DNA of 64,000 nt from DATMER01 sp034667225 (GTDB lineage Bacteria > Acidobacteriota > Thermoanaerobaculia > Multivoradales > UBA5704), in the NCBI GenBank assembly GCA_034667225.1, contig JAXDKG010000058.1:124001-188000 (forward strand), in the 5' to 3' direction. The position numbers were made by a program, and so were the translations under genes. Within the stretch, counting starts at the first letter, position 1. Each line of letters begins with the position of its first letter. Under the pieces are notes generated by a model. That model worked only from the letters and a program-made list of their open reading frames with translations. It did no database searches and was not told the origin of the DNA. Positions 33,274 through 49,045 of the stretch are shown piece by piece.

Positions 33274-34143
33274 ATGTCCCGACGCTCCCTGCTCGCATTG
33301 ATCTTCCTGCTGCCCACGCTCGCCGCCGGGCAGGCCGATCCCATGTCGCGCTCCTGGAACCAGCCAGTCGAGCCGTTCCGGATCGCGGGCAATCTCTACT
33401 ACGTGGGAGCGAGCGACATCGCCTCTTACCTGATAGCGACGCCCGAGGGGCACATCCTCCTCGACGGCGGGTTCGTGGAGACCGTGCCCCTGATCCGCGA
33501 GAGCGTGAAGAAGCTCGGGTTCAAGATCGAGGACGTGAAGATCCTCTTGAACACCCATGCCCATTACGATCACGCCGCCGGCCTTGCCGAGTTAAAGCAG
33601 CTCACCGGCGCCAGGCTCCATGCCAGCGAGGCGGACGCGCCCGCGCTCTCCCGCGGGGGCAAGGACGATCCGGTCCTCGGCAACCAGGCCCTCTTCCCCC
33701 CGGTCCAGGCGGACCGGCTCCTCAAGGACGGCGACACCGTCACCCTCGGCGGCTCCACCCTGACCGCGCATTTGACTCCGGGCCACACCGCGGGCTGCAC
33801 CACCTGGACCATGAAGGTTGAAGGCCTGAATGCCGTGATCGTCTGCAGCACCAGCGTCCTGCCCACGATGAAGCTCGGCGCGGAGCCGAGCTATCCCGGG
33901 ATTGCCGACGACTACGCCCGTACCTTCCGTACTCTGCGCGCGCTCCCCTGCGATCTCTTTCTGGCCGCGCACGGCTCTTTCTACAACCTCAAGGAAAAGG
34001 CGGAGCGCCTGAAGAAAGCCAAGGGCGAGAATCCGTTCGTCGATCCCGAGGGCTACCGCAGCTACCTCGACAGGAACGAAAAGGTCTTCCGGGAGCGTCT
34101 CGAGAAGGACCGGAACGCTTCCGCCCCGCCCAAAAACCCGTAG
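33274..34143 (+). CDS. Secreted metallo-beta-lactamase-fold protein, subclass B3-like
   Basis: The 289-residue protein has a signal peptide (about 1-20) and the mature start WNQPVEPFRIAGNLYYVG typical of subclass B3 enzymes. Zinc ligands: HAHYDHAAG near residues 95-103, TPGHTAGCTTW near 171 and AAHGSFYNL near 230. All B3 metal positions (HxHxDH, H, H) are present. Similarity to B3 enzymes is strong by motif, but many environmental homologues have weak or no lactamase activity. Its last codons enter the 20-bp repeat array that follows. Convergent with the assembly-line operon. Confidence 0.82.
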   Translation: MSRRSLLALIFLLPTLAAGQADPMSRSWNQPVEPFRIAGNLYYVGASDIASYLIATPEGHILLDGGFVETVPLIRESVKKLGFKIEDVKILLNTHAHYDHAAGLAELKQLTGARLHASEADAPALSRGGKDDPVLGNQALFPPVQADRLLKDGDTVTLGGSTLTAHLTPGHTAGCTTWTMKVEGLNAVIVCSTSVLPTMKLGAEPSYPGIADDYARTFRTLRALPCDLFLAAHGSFYNLKEKAERLKKAKGENPFVDPEGYRSYLDRNEKVFRERLEKDRNASAPPKNP

Positions 34144-34420
34144 GACCGTCCAAAACCCTGATGGGCGACGCAGAAAGTTTTCGGGCGGCACAGAAGATCT
34201 TTGAGCGACGCAGAAAGTTTTTGGGCGGCACAGAGAATTTCTGAACGGCACAGAAACTTTTTGGGCGGCACAGAAAAATTCTGAGTCGCCCATCGACATT
34301 TTGGGCGACGCAGAATTTTTCTGTGCCGCCCAAAATTTTGATGGGCGACGCTAAGAATCTCTGTGTTGCTCAAAAAGATTTTGGGCGACGCAGAAACTTT
34401 CTGTGTCGCCCAAAGGCTCA
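34121..34420. repeat. 20-bp-periodic palindromic array, fifteen units
   Basis: Exactly 300 bases divide into fifteen 20-bp units in strict register. Two unit types alternate irregularly: type a, TTGGGCGRCRCAGAAANTTT, and its approximate inverse type b, CTGTGYCGCCCAAAANTTTT. Neighbouring a-b pairs form near-perfect stems (for example 34301-34340 and 34381-34420). It begins inside the last codons of the gene at 33274 and ends on the last base of the gene at 34418, both genes converging on it. Not CRISPR: no unique spacers. Possibly a bidirectional terminator expanded by duplication. Confidence 0.85.
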
Positions 34421-35509
34421 TTGATGGACGTAGCGCTGCCGCAGGCGGTCGAGGGCGGGCAGGGCTTCCAGGATCGACGGCGCGTCGACCCCGAAATCGA
34501 TCAGGCAGGCGGCTTCGTCCGCGCCTGCCGCGCGCAGGCGGTCGATCAGGCGCGCTCCCTTGTCGGGATGGCCGAGGAGGGAGAGAGCCGAAAAGTAGCT
34601 CTCGAAGGCCGCGGCGAGCAGGGCGTCGACATCGCTTCCGGCCGGGAAGCCGTGCTGGTCGAAGTAGGTCTTGAGATACGAGGTCATGGGCACGCGCACC
34701 TTTTCCCGCACCGCCTCTTCATCCTCTCCCACGAACGCGTGCACCATCACCGTCACCTGTCCCGCCTCGGGATCGAGGCCGCGCTCCGCCCGGGCCTGCC
34801 GGTAGCGGGCGATCCTCTCCGTCAGCGTGGGAAGGGGCTGGACGATGGTCAGCACATTGGCGCCGATCTCCCCTGCCCGAGTCCAGGTGGCGGCGTTCGT
34901 GGAACAGGTCACCCAGACCGGCACGTCGAGCAGATGGCGAACGGTCTCGATTCCGCGGAACATGATCTCCCTGCGGTCGGCATAGGCCTCCGGCCGCAGG
35001 GCGAAGTCGGTGGGGTGCCATCCCGTGGCGAAGGAGATGCCGGCGCGGCCGTTGGAGAGGCGGTCGACCACGGCCCACTCGCCCGCCACGCGCTCCGGGT
35101 CATGCAGGGGAAGGACCACGCTGCCGGCCCGGATGCCGATCCGCTCGGTGGCGGCGGCGAGAGCCGCTCCCAGCAGGGACGGGTTCGGGAAGAGGCCGCC
35201 GAAGTCCTGGAAGTGCCGCTCCGGCGTCCAGACCGCCGCGAAGCCCTGGCGGTCCGCGAAGCGGGCGCTTTCGAGAAGCAGCTCGTAGCTCTCTGCCGGG
35301 GTCTTCGCGCCGCCGTCCGAAAAGAAAAAGAGGCTGAAGCGGATGGGCCGGTCGGAGGGCTCGGGCTCCGGTCCGGAGTCGAACGAGAAGGGCGTCTCCT
35401 CCTTCGGCTCCTCACCAGGGACGGCCAGGCCCTCGCTTTTCAGGCGGCGAAGCAGCAGCTCCCGCTGATCCGGGGTCAGCCCGGCGAGGCGTTTCGTGAG
35501 ATCAGCCAC
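34418..35509 (-). CDS. Luciferase-like monooxygenase, MupA/Atu3671 type, with internal gap
   Basis: A 363-residue FMN-dependent monooxygenase of the kind found in NRPS/PKS clusters. Family blocks: IRFSLFFFSDGG, FAAVWTPERHFQDFGG, RIGIRAGSVVLPLHDP, VVDRLSNGRAGISFATGWHP, RAGEIGANVLT and VMVHAFVGEDE. Compared with what I know of the family, about 30 residues (the WRGE...PRPxQPELP stretch) are missing between ETVRHL and DVPVWVT. The N-terminus DLTKRLAGLTPDQRELLLRRL resembles the start of the NRPS at 53592, suggesting a detached NRPS-embedded domain. GTG 35509 overlaps the upstream gene by 8 bases; GGAG precedes it. Confidence 0.82.
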   Translation of the reverse strand: MADLTKRLAGLTPDQRELLLRRLKSEGLAVPGEEPKEETPFSFDSGPEPEPSDRPIRFSLFFFSDGGAKTPAESYELLLESARFADRQGFAAVWTPERHFQDFGGLFPNPSLLGAALAAATERIGIRAGSVVLPLHDPERVAGEWAVVDRLSNGRAGISFATGWHPTDFALRPEAYADRREIMFRGIETVRHLLDVPVWVTCSTNAATWTRAGEIGANVLTIVQPLPTLTERIARYRQARAERGLDPEAGQVTVMVHAFVGEDEEAVREKVRVPMTSYLKTYFDQHGFPAGSDVDALLAAAFESYFSALSLLGHPDKGARLIDRLRAAGADEAACLIDFGVDAPSILEALPALDRLRQRYVHQ

Positions 35510-35981
35510 GGAGGCTCTCCAGCAACTCCAGGGCTCCGGCAAGGTCGGTGCGGAGAGCGGTTTGATCTACAGAGAGAAGCGGCAGCTCGGGCTGGATGGG
35601 TCGCGGCAGGATGCGCACCTCGACCTCGCGGCCTTCACCGTCCGGGACCCGCACCGCCTCTCCCCGCCAGAGCCGGCGGACGGTCTCCACACCGGCTGCA
35701 TCCTCAACGGCGATTCCCGCCCGGCCGCCGGAGAGGTTGTCCACCAGCGCCCACTCTTCGGCTACACGGATCGGGTTGTGGAGAGGCAGGGCGAGGCAGC
35801 CCCGCAGAAAAATCTTCCGGGTCGCCACGGCTGCCGCGGAGGCCAGGACCGCGGGATTGAGGAAGAGGCCGGGGCCTTCGGCCAGCCAGATTGCGGAAAG
35901 GCCCAGGTCTTCGGCTCGGCGGACGGTTTCCAGGAAGAGGTGGGCGTCGTCGCCGCCGGTCAGATATAGGCTCGGGGTCAA
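35502..35981 (-). CDS. Truncated luciferase-like monooxygenase
   Basis: A 159-residue half-size relative of the next gene: RRAEDLGLSAIWLAE, RKIFLRGCLALPLHNP, EEWALVDNLSGGRAGIAV, then VETVRRLWRGEAVRVPDG and ILPRPIQPELP. It lacks the GWHP...R segment and everything after the PELP block, that is the whole C-terminal half of a TIM barrel. It retains just the stretch its neighbour lacks. Start TTG 35981 is chosen because GGAGG lies 6 bases upstream; that site lies in the palindromic repeat at 35992. It may be a degenerate paralogue or a partner subunit. Confidence 0.6.
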   Translation of the reverse strand: MTPSLYLTGGDDAHLFLETVRRAEDLGLSAIWLAEGPGLFLNPAVLASAAAVATRKIFLRGCLALPLHNPIRVAEEWALVDNLSGGRAGIAVEDAAGVETVRRLWRGEAVRVPDGEGREVEVRILPRPIQPELPLLSVDQTALRTDLAGALELLESLRG

Positions 35982-35991
35982 GAACGACCTC

Positions 35992-36115
35992 CGCCTGGGG
36001 TTGAAACCCCAGGCTAGAAGGGTATCGCCCCCCTCCGGGGGCGAGTCTCCGGTTAGCGTCAGCAAGCCTCCGGAGGAGGCTGTACTTTTCTAGCCTGGGG
36101 TTTCAACCCCAGGCG
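35992..36115. repeat. Inverted pair of palindromic elements, family PE-2
   Basis: A 25-bp palindrome with core CCTGGGGTTGAAACCCCAGG at 35992-36016 and its inverse at 36091-36115. Each is continued inward by a secondary GC hairpin (CCCCCCTCCGGGGG; GCCTCCGGAGGAGGC). The right copy contains the stop codon and last codons of the NRPS gene at 36090; the left copy contains the ribosome-binding site region of the gene at 35502. The same inverted pair recurs inside the NRPS at 56233. Confidence 0.85.
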
Positions 36116-39100
36116 CTGGTGCCCGGTCGACCGCCTCCCGCAGCGCCCTTGCGAGCGCCTCCACATGGGGCGGCCTCACCATCCGATGGTGATCGCCGGG
36201 CACGGTGACCACCTCTACCGCCGCGGCAAGATCCCCCCACCCCCCCGTTCCATCCGGGCCAAGCCGGCCACTGCCCTCAGCTCGGAAGACAGTTACCTTG
36301 CCGGCATAGGAGCGCGGCTCCCAGGTGCTCGACGCCCGCAGGTTGGCCTTGAAGACCTCGACCAGGGCGACGGCCCGGCGCTCGTCGAAGTCGGGAGGCA
36401 GGTTCGGCATTCTCTGGAGGACCAGAGCGACCTGGGCGCGGGTGTCGAGCCCCCGCAGCTCGTCCGCGGTCAGAGGCAACTCCTCGTCCAGGCCGCGGAG
36501 CAGCAGCTCGGCCTCGTCGGCCGTCTCTTCCTCCTGCGCCGGGACGTCCAGGATCGCCACCAGCTCCGCCCGATCCCCCAGCCGGCAGGCCATCTCGTAG
36601 GCCACGAGCCCGCCGAAGGACCACCCTCCAAGGTGCACGGGACCGTCCGGAAGAGCGCTGATGTAAAGATCGGCCATGTCTTCGATGCGATCGAGAGGGG
36701 GCCGTTCGCCGTCGAGACCCGGGGCCTGCAGGCCGAACAGCGGTTGGTCGTCTCCCAGAGCGTGGGCCAGATCGGCATAGCAGAGGACGCCGCCGCCGCC
36801 GGGGTGGACCATGAAGAGGGGCGGCCGGGTCCCCTGCGGCTGAATGCGAACCAGCGGGGAGGAGGCCTGGGGCAAGACAGGCCGGAGCCAGCCTGCAAGG
36901 GTTTCGACCGTCCGTCGTTCGAAGAGGGTGGCGATCGGCATCGGTCGGCCGAAGCGGGCCTCGATCCGCGAGGCCAGCCGCACGGCGAGCAGAGAATGGC
37001 CGCCGAGGGCGAAGAAGTCATCCGTCACTCCGACAGAAACACCGAGGAGATCCTCCCAGATCGCCGCCAGCTCGCGCTCCACATCGTCCCGGGGCGGGAT
37101 GGAGCCGGATTCCCTCCGGACTTCCATCCGGGCCAGAGCCTGCCGGTCCACCTTGCCGGTCGCCGTGAGAGGCAGGGCCTCCAACCAGACGTAGGCCGAG
37201 GGGATCATGTAGGCGGGCAGCTTCAAGTCCGGATTCACAGGCTCGGATTGCGGCACCAGAAAGGCCAACAACTGGTCGTTGGCCACCACCACCGCCGCCT
37301 CCCGCACCGCGGGATCCCGGAGAAGTGCGGCCTCGATCTCCCCGGGCTCGATGCGGTAGCCCCTCAGCTTCACCTGGCGGTCGAGGCGGCCCAGATACTC
37401 CAAGTTGCCGTCCGCCAGCCAGCGCACCCGGTCTCCCGTGCGGTAGAGGCGCTCTCCGCCGTCGTGCGGGATGAAGGCCGCGGCGGTGGTATCGGGCCGG
37501 CCGAGATACCCGCGCGCCAAGAGATCGCCCAGCCAGAGCTCGCCGGCCACACCGATCGGGACCGGCCGGCCGTGCGGGTCCATCACCCGGACGGTGCGCC
37601 CCCCGACCGGGCGGCCGATCGGAACGGAGCCGGAGACCGTGTCCGGGATATCCCCAGTCACCTCCCAGACCGTGGGCGTGATCACGGCCTCGGTGGGCCC
37701 ATAGCCGTTGACCAGCCGCGTCCCGGGCGCCACCTGCCGCCAGAGCCGGGCCACCTCGGCGGGCATGGCCTCGCCTCCGGCCTCGACGAACCTCAGATGA
37801 GACGGGAGCGTCCGGCCCGAGGCCGCCAGCTCCGCCACGAGCTGCCGCCAGTAGGAGGTCGGCATCTGCGCGACCGTGATGCCCCAGCGCCCGATCCGTT
37901 CCGCGAGCTCGGAGGCGCTCCAGAGCTCGCCTCCGCGGGTGAAGAGCGCGGCGCCGCTCATCAGCGCCATCATCGGATCCAGGGAGGCGTCGAAGCCGTC
38001 GGCATAGGCTCCGAGCACCCGGTCGTCCGGACCGAGGCCGCAGCGCCGCGCCAGACCGGCCAGCTGGCGCGCGTAGGCTCCCATCGACACCCCCACTCCC
38101 TTGGGAACGCCGGTCGAGCCCGAGGTGTAGATGACATAGGCCAGGGACTCCGGATGGACCTCGACCCGGGGGAAGGTCTCCGGCCCGAATCGGCTGACCC
38201 GGTCGAGACAGACGGTCCGCAGGCCGCCGGCCGGGAGCTTGCCGAGCAGCGCCTCGTCGGCCAGCAGCACCGAGGCTCCGCTGTCCTCAAGAAGAAGCTC
38301 CAGGCGCTCCGCGGGCAGTTGGAGGTCCAGCGGTACGTACGCGGCCCCGGCCTTGTGCACGGCGAGGAGGGCGAGCGGCCAGCCTTCCGGCCGGTTCGAG
38401 GAGACCGCGACCCGCGTCTCGAGCCCGGCGCCCGCGGCGCGCAGGTCCCGCGCCAGCCGGTTGGCAAGGCGGTCCAGCTCGGCGTAAGTCATACCCTGGA
38501 TGGCGGGTGCTCCCGGGGAGCGCGCCGCCCATTCCTCGAACCGGCGGTGGAGCGGGATCGACCCGGGGAGCGGCTCGGGCGCGCTCCAGTCGAGGATCTG
38601 GCGCCGTTCGGCCTCTCCCATCACCGGCAGCTCGGAGAGGCGAAGCTCCGGATCGCGGAGAATCCCCGCGACGAGCACCCCGAGCCGCTCCAGCAGGCGC
38701 TCCGCGGTGACCGCGTCGAACAGGAGGGCGTCGTACTCCAGCGCCGCCCTCCCCTCTTCCAGAAAAGTGAGACTGAGGTCGAACTTGGCCGCGCCGGGCG
38801 CGAGCGGGACGGGCGACAGGGTGAGCCCGAGCAGCGTCAGCTCCGCGGCGGGCGCGTTCTGGAGGGCGAGCATTACCTGGAAGACCGGCGTGTGGCGCAG
38901 GCTCCGCTCCACGCGCAGCTCCTCCACCAGCCTCTCGAAGGGCAGATCCTGATGGGCGTAGGCCTCCAGAGCCGTGGCCCGAGAGGAGGCCAGCATCTCG
39001 CGGAAGGACGGATCGCCGTCCAGGCGGCTGCGCAGTGCCAGGGTGTTCACGAAGAAGCCGATCAGCCCTTCGAGCCCGGCGTGGGTCCGGTTGGCGATGG

Positions 39101-42100
39101 GCGTGCCCAAGACGAGGTCGTCCTCCCCGGTCAACCGGTGGAGCAGCGCCTGGAACGCGGCCAGGAGGACCATGAACAGGGTCGCCCCTTTGCGCCGGCC
39201 CAGCTCGCGCAGGGCGGCGGCCGGGAAGTTCGCCTTGGCGACTCCGGCCCGGCCGGAGCCGGTCGAGCGCGGCCGGTCAAGGGGGAGATCGAGGACCGCC
39301 GGAGCGTCCGCCAGCGCTTCGCGCCACCAGGAGATCTGGCCGGCGAGCGCCTCCCCTTGGAGCCATCCGCGCTGCCAGACCGCGAAGTCGGCGTACTGGA
39401 CAGGCAGCTCGGGCAGTATTCTCCCTGCGTAGAGCGCGGCCGTCTCCCTCACCAGCACGCCGACGGACCAGCCGTCGCTCACCACGTGATGCAGGGAGAA
39501 GAGCGCCATCCACTCCCGTTCACCCAGCCGGAGCAGGGAGGCGCGCAGCAGCGGTCCCTCCCGGAGATCGAAGGGCCGCGACGCCTCTTCCCGGACGAAC
39601 CGTTCCGCTTCGGCTTCCGTCACATCGATCACCGGCAGCGAGAACGGCCGGAAAGGGTGGACGCGCTGGCGCGGCTCGCCGTCCGTCTCGGGAAAGGTGG
39701 TGCGCAGAATTTCGTGGCGGCGCACGATCTCCTGGAGGACTCTTTCCAGCACGGCGGGATCGAGATCGCCGGAGAGACGCAGGGCCGCGGGCATGTTGTA
39801 GGCCGGGCTCTTCGGCGCCAGCCGTTGAAGAAACCAGAGCCGCTCCTGGGCGAAGGAGAGCGGCAGGTCGCCGTCCCGAGGGACCCGCACCAAGGGGGGA
39901 GCGACAGGAGCCGATCCGGCGGCCTCCTCGATCCGCGCCGCGAAGCCGGAGAGGGTCGGGCTTTCGAAGAGGCTGCGCACGGGCAGCTCGACACCGAAGG
40001 CGTCCCGCACCCGGGCGAGGACCTGGGTCACCTTGAGTGAATGGCCTCCGAGCCCGAAGAAGTCGTGGGATGGGCCGATGCGATCGGTCCCGAGCACCTC
40101 GCTCCAGATCGCCGCGAGCAGCTCTTCCATTTGGGAAAGAGGGGGAAGCTCGACCTCCTCCCGGGCCGGCTCGGGCAGCGCCTTGCGGTCGATCTTGCGG
40201 TTGGGGGTGAGAGGCAGGGCGTCCAGGAAGACGAACGCGGAAGGGACCATGTACTCGGGGAGTCGGGCTCGCAGGAAAGTCCGCAAATCGTCCTCAACCG
40301 CTGGGACCACGTAGGCGAACAGCCGGCGGTCGTCGCCCTCCCCCCGCGCGACGACGACAGTCTCCCGGATGGCGGGATGGCTGGCGAGAGCGGCCTCGAC
40401 TTCCCCAAGCTCGACGCGGAAGCCCCGGATCTTCACCTGGAGGTCGGCCCGCCCGAGCGGCTCGACTTCCCCATTTGGCAGATAGCGGCCGAGATCGCCG
40501 GTTCGATACAGATCCTGGAACCGTTGCCCGTCCAGATAACCAGCGGCCAGATGGGGGCTGCGGACGCAGACTTCGCCAACCTCGCCGATGCCACAAAGCC
40601 GGCCCGAGCGGTCGAGAACCAGAAGCTGCACATCCGGCATTCCGCGGCCCAGGGGATAGCGCTCCTCATCCTCCCTCACCTCGTGGAAACCCACGGCGCG
40701 CTGGGTTTCGGTCGAGCCGTAGAGATTGACGACTTTGACATCCGGAGCGAGGGCGCGCAGGCGCTCCACATCGCGGCGGGTCAGCACGTCTCCCACGAAG
40801 AACGCCCGGCGGAGGGCGGGCATCGGACTGGCCGGCGGGCTGGTGAGCAGCCGACCCATGGCGGGGGTCAGATGAGCGACGGTGACACCCATGCGGGCCA
40901 TCCAGGCGGAAAGCCAGCCGGGCTCGCCCATGCGGTCGGGGTCGGGGATCACGACAGAGGCGCCGAGCCAGAGTGGAGTGAAGACGTCCCGGTGCAGTGG
41001 ATCGTGAGCCAGGCCGGACAGGAGGCTGAAGCGGTCGTCGGGGCCGAGTTCGAAGGCCTCGCTCATCCAGGGGTAGAAGTGGGTCAGGGAGCGGTGGAGG
41101 CCGAGGACGCCTTTGGGGATGCCGGTCGAGCCGGAGGTGAAGGCGATGTAGGCCAAAGCATCCGGACCCCCTCCCCTACCCTCCCCCGCTGCGCGGGAGA
41201 GGGAGTCCAGAATGGCCTTGTTGCGCTGCTCGGGGTAGGCGGGGTCTAGGATTACGAAGGCGGCTCCGGCCTTCATGACTCCGAGGATCTTGGGGACCAA
41301 AGGCGCGCTGTGGTGGCCCTGGATAGCCACGACCTCTCCTGCCCGCACCCCCTCCGCATTCCTCTCCATCTGCTCGGCAAGCTGGGCGTAGGTGAGCTCT
41401 CCACCCTCCCAGATCACGGCATTACGGTGGGGCATCTCCTGAGCGTGCTTTGTCACGGCATCGGAAACCGAGCCCGGCCAGCTCGCATCCAGCGGAGCCT
41501 CGGGATCGGGTAGCGCTTTGCGGGCGGCCTCGGTCACCAGCGAGAACGATCCGATCGGGGTTTCAGGATCGGCGACGGCCTGCTCGAGGACGAGGTGGTA
41601 CTGGGCGAGCGCCTCCTCCATCCGTGGCGCATCGAAGAGGCCGGCGTTGTAGATCAGGTCGAGATGGACGGCCCCCCTGTCCTCCATCAGATACAAGGTC
41701 ATGTCGAACTTGGCCTGCGGCTCGGACGCGCCGAGCCCTTCGATCGTCAGGCCCGGGAGGCGTACCTCGGTCGAGGGGAAGTTCAGCAGGTTGAAGAAGA
41801 CCTGGAAGAGCGGCGTGCGCGACAGGTCGCGCTGCGGCTCGATCTCGGCCAGGAGCTTCTCGAAGGGGAGGTCCTGGTGGGCAAAGGCCCCGACCGCGAC
41901 CTCGCGCACCCGGGCCAACAACTCCCGGAACGTGGGATCGCCCGACAGGTCGGTGCGCAGGACCAAGTGGTTCAGGAAAATCCCGATCAGCCCCTCGACC
42001 TCGCGCCGGGTGCGGCCCGCGATGGGCGAGCCCACCGGCACATCCTCCTGGCCGCTCCATCGAGAGAGAAGAAGCTGGAACCCGGCGAGCAGCACCATGA

Positions 42101-42886
42101 AGAGGCTCGCCCCCTCGCCGAGCGACCTCAGACGATCAACGAGCGCAGCCGGCAGGATGCGGACGGCTCGCCCTCCTTGGAAAGTCTGCACCGCCGGACG
42201 CGGACGGTCGAAGGGCAGGTCGAGCGAAGGCGGAGAGCCCGCGAGCCGCTCCCGCCACCAGGCAAGCTCCTCTTCGAGAGCCTCGCCCGTCAGCCTTTCT
42301 CTCTGCCACGCCGCGTAATCGGCATACTGGATTGAAAGCTCCGGGAGCGCTTCCCCGGCGTAGAAAGCCGTCAGCTCGCGCACCAGGATGCCGAGGGACC
42401 AGCCGTCGGAAACGATGTGGTGGAGGTCGAGGGAGAGCACATGGTCCTCGTCCCCCAGGCGCAGCAGCCTCACCCGAAGGAGCGGTCCCTCTTCCAGCCG
42501 GATCGGCTCGCGCCGGATCTCCTCGACCACTGGCAGGAGCACGGGAGCGGGCGGCGCGATCCGCTGGACAGGCCGGCCGCCCTCTTCGTGGAAGGTCGCC
42601 CTCAGCACCTCATGCCGGCGAACCACCTCCGTGAGGGCCCGCTCCAGGGCCGGCACATCCAACTTTCCTTTCAACCGGAGCGAGGAGGGGATGACGTAGG
42701 CCGGATTGTCCGGATCGAGCCGGTCGAGGAACCAGAGACGCTCCTGGGCAAAGGAGAGCGGATGGGCGGATGGGTCCTCCCGGCGCGGGATCGTCTGCCC
42801 GCCTTCCATTCCCTCCTCGCGGCGGCGTTCGCGCAGCAGCTCCAACCGCTCGCGGGAGGCCCGGAAGAATTTCCCAGTCGCCACGG

Positions 42887-42890
<4 letters not shown>
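36090..42890 (-). CDS. Two-module NRPS with terminal thioesterase (C-A-PCP-C-A-PCP-TE)
   Basis: A 2266-residue terminal NRPS. C1 has HHIVSDGWS near residue 155. A1 (A3 near 587, A10 PLTPNRKIDRKAL near 897) is of the Lys2/alpha-aminoadipate-reductase type: HDPLHRDVFTPL, HLTPAMG, FFVGD and YGSTETQRAV give the code D-P-R-H-F-V-L-R-A. PCP1 is LGGHSLKV near 947. C2 HHVVSDGWS is near 1137, A2 SGSTGVPKG near 1593 and A10 TATGKVDRQAL near 1910, PCP2 LGGHSLLAV near 1965. The TE has GWSFGG near 2090, Asp in ILDVPA and His in GDHHRM near 2233. ATG overlaps the previous gene (ATGA). The last residues PGVETPG come from a palindromic repeat. Confidence 0.92.
41167..41208. repeat. In-frame palindromic element PE-1 in the A1 domain of the terminal NRPS
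   Basis: A 42-bp element with stem CCCTCcCCCGC/GCGGGaGAGGG, 40 of 42 bases identical to the copy at 51789. It codes for SLSRAAGEGRGGG just before motif A3. The native stretch between motif A2 (VILDP) and A3 is about 28 residues including the element, against about 63 in the sister domain, so it seems to replace sequence. Confidence 0.85.

Positions 42891-49041
<6,151 letters not shown>

Positions 49042-49045
<4 letters not shown>

Noticed and set aside
34121..34420. CRISPR array
   Set aside because: Units abut directly with no spacers, are half in inverse orientation, and no cas gene is seen.
36165..40040. 1291-codon plus-strand open frame opposite the terminal NRPS
   Set aside because: Antisense shadow of a perfectly conserved NRPS; the same occurs along all the megasynthase genes.
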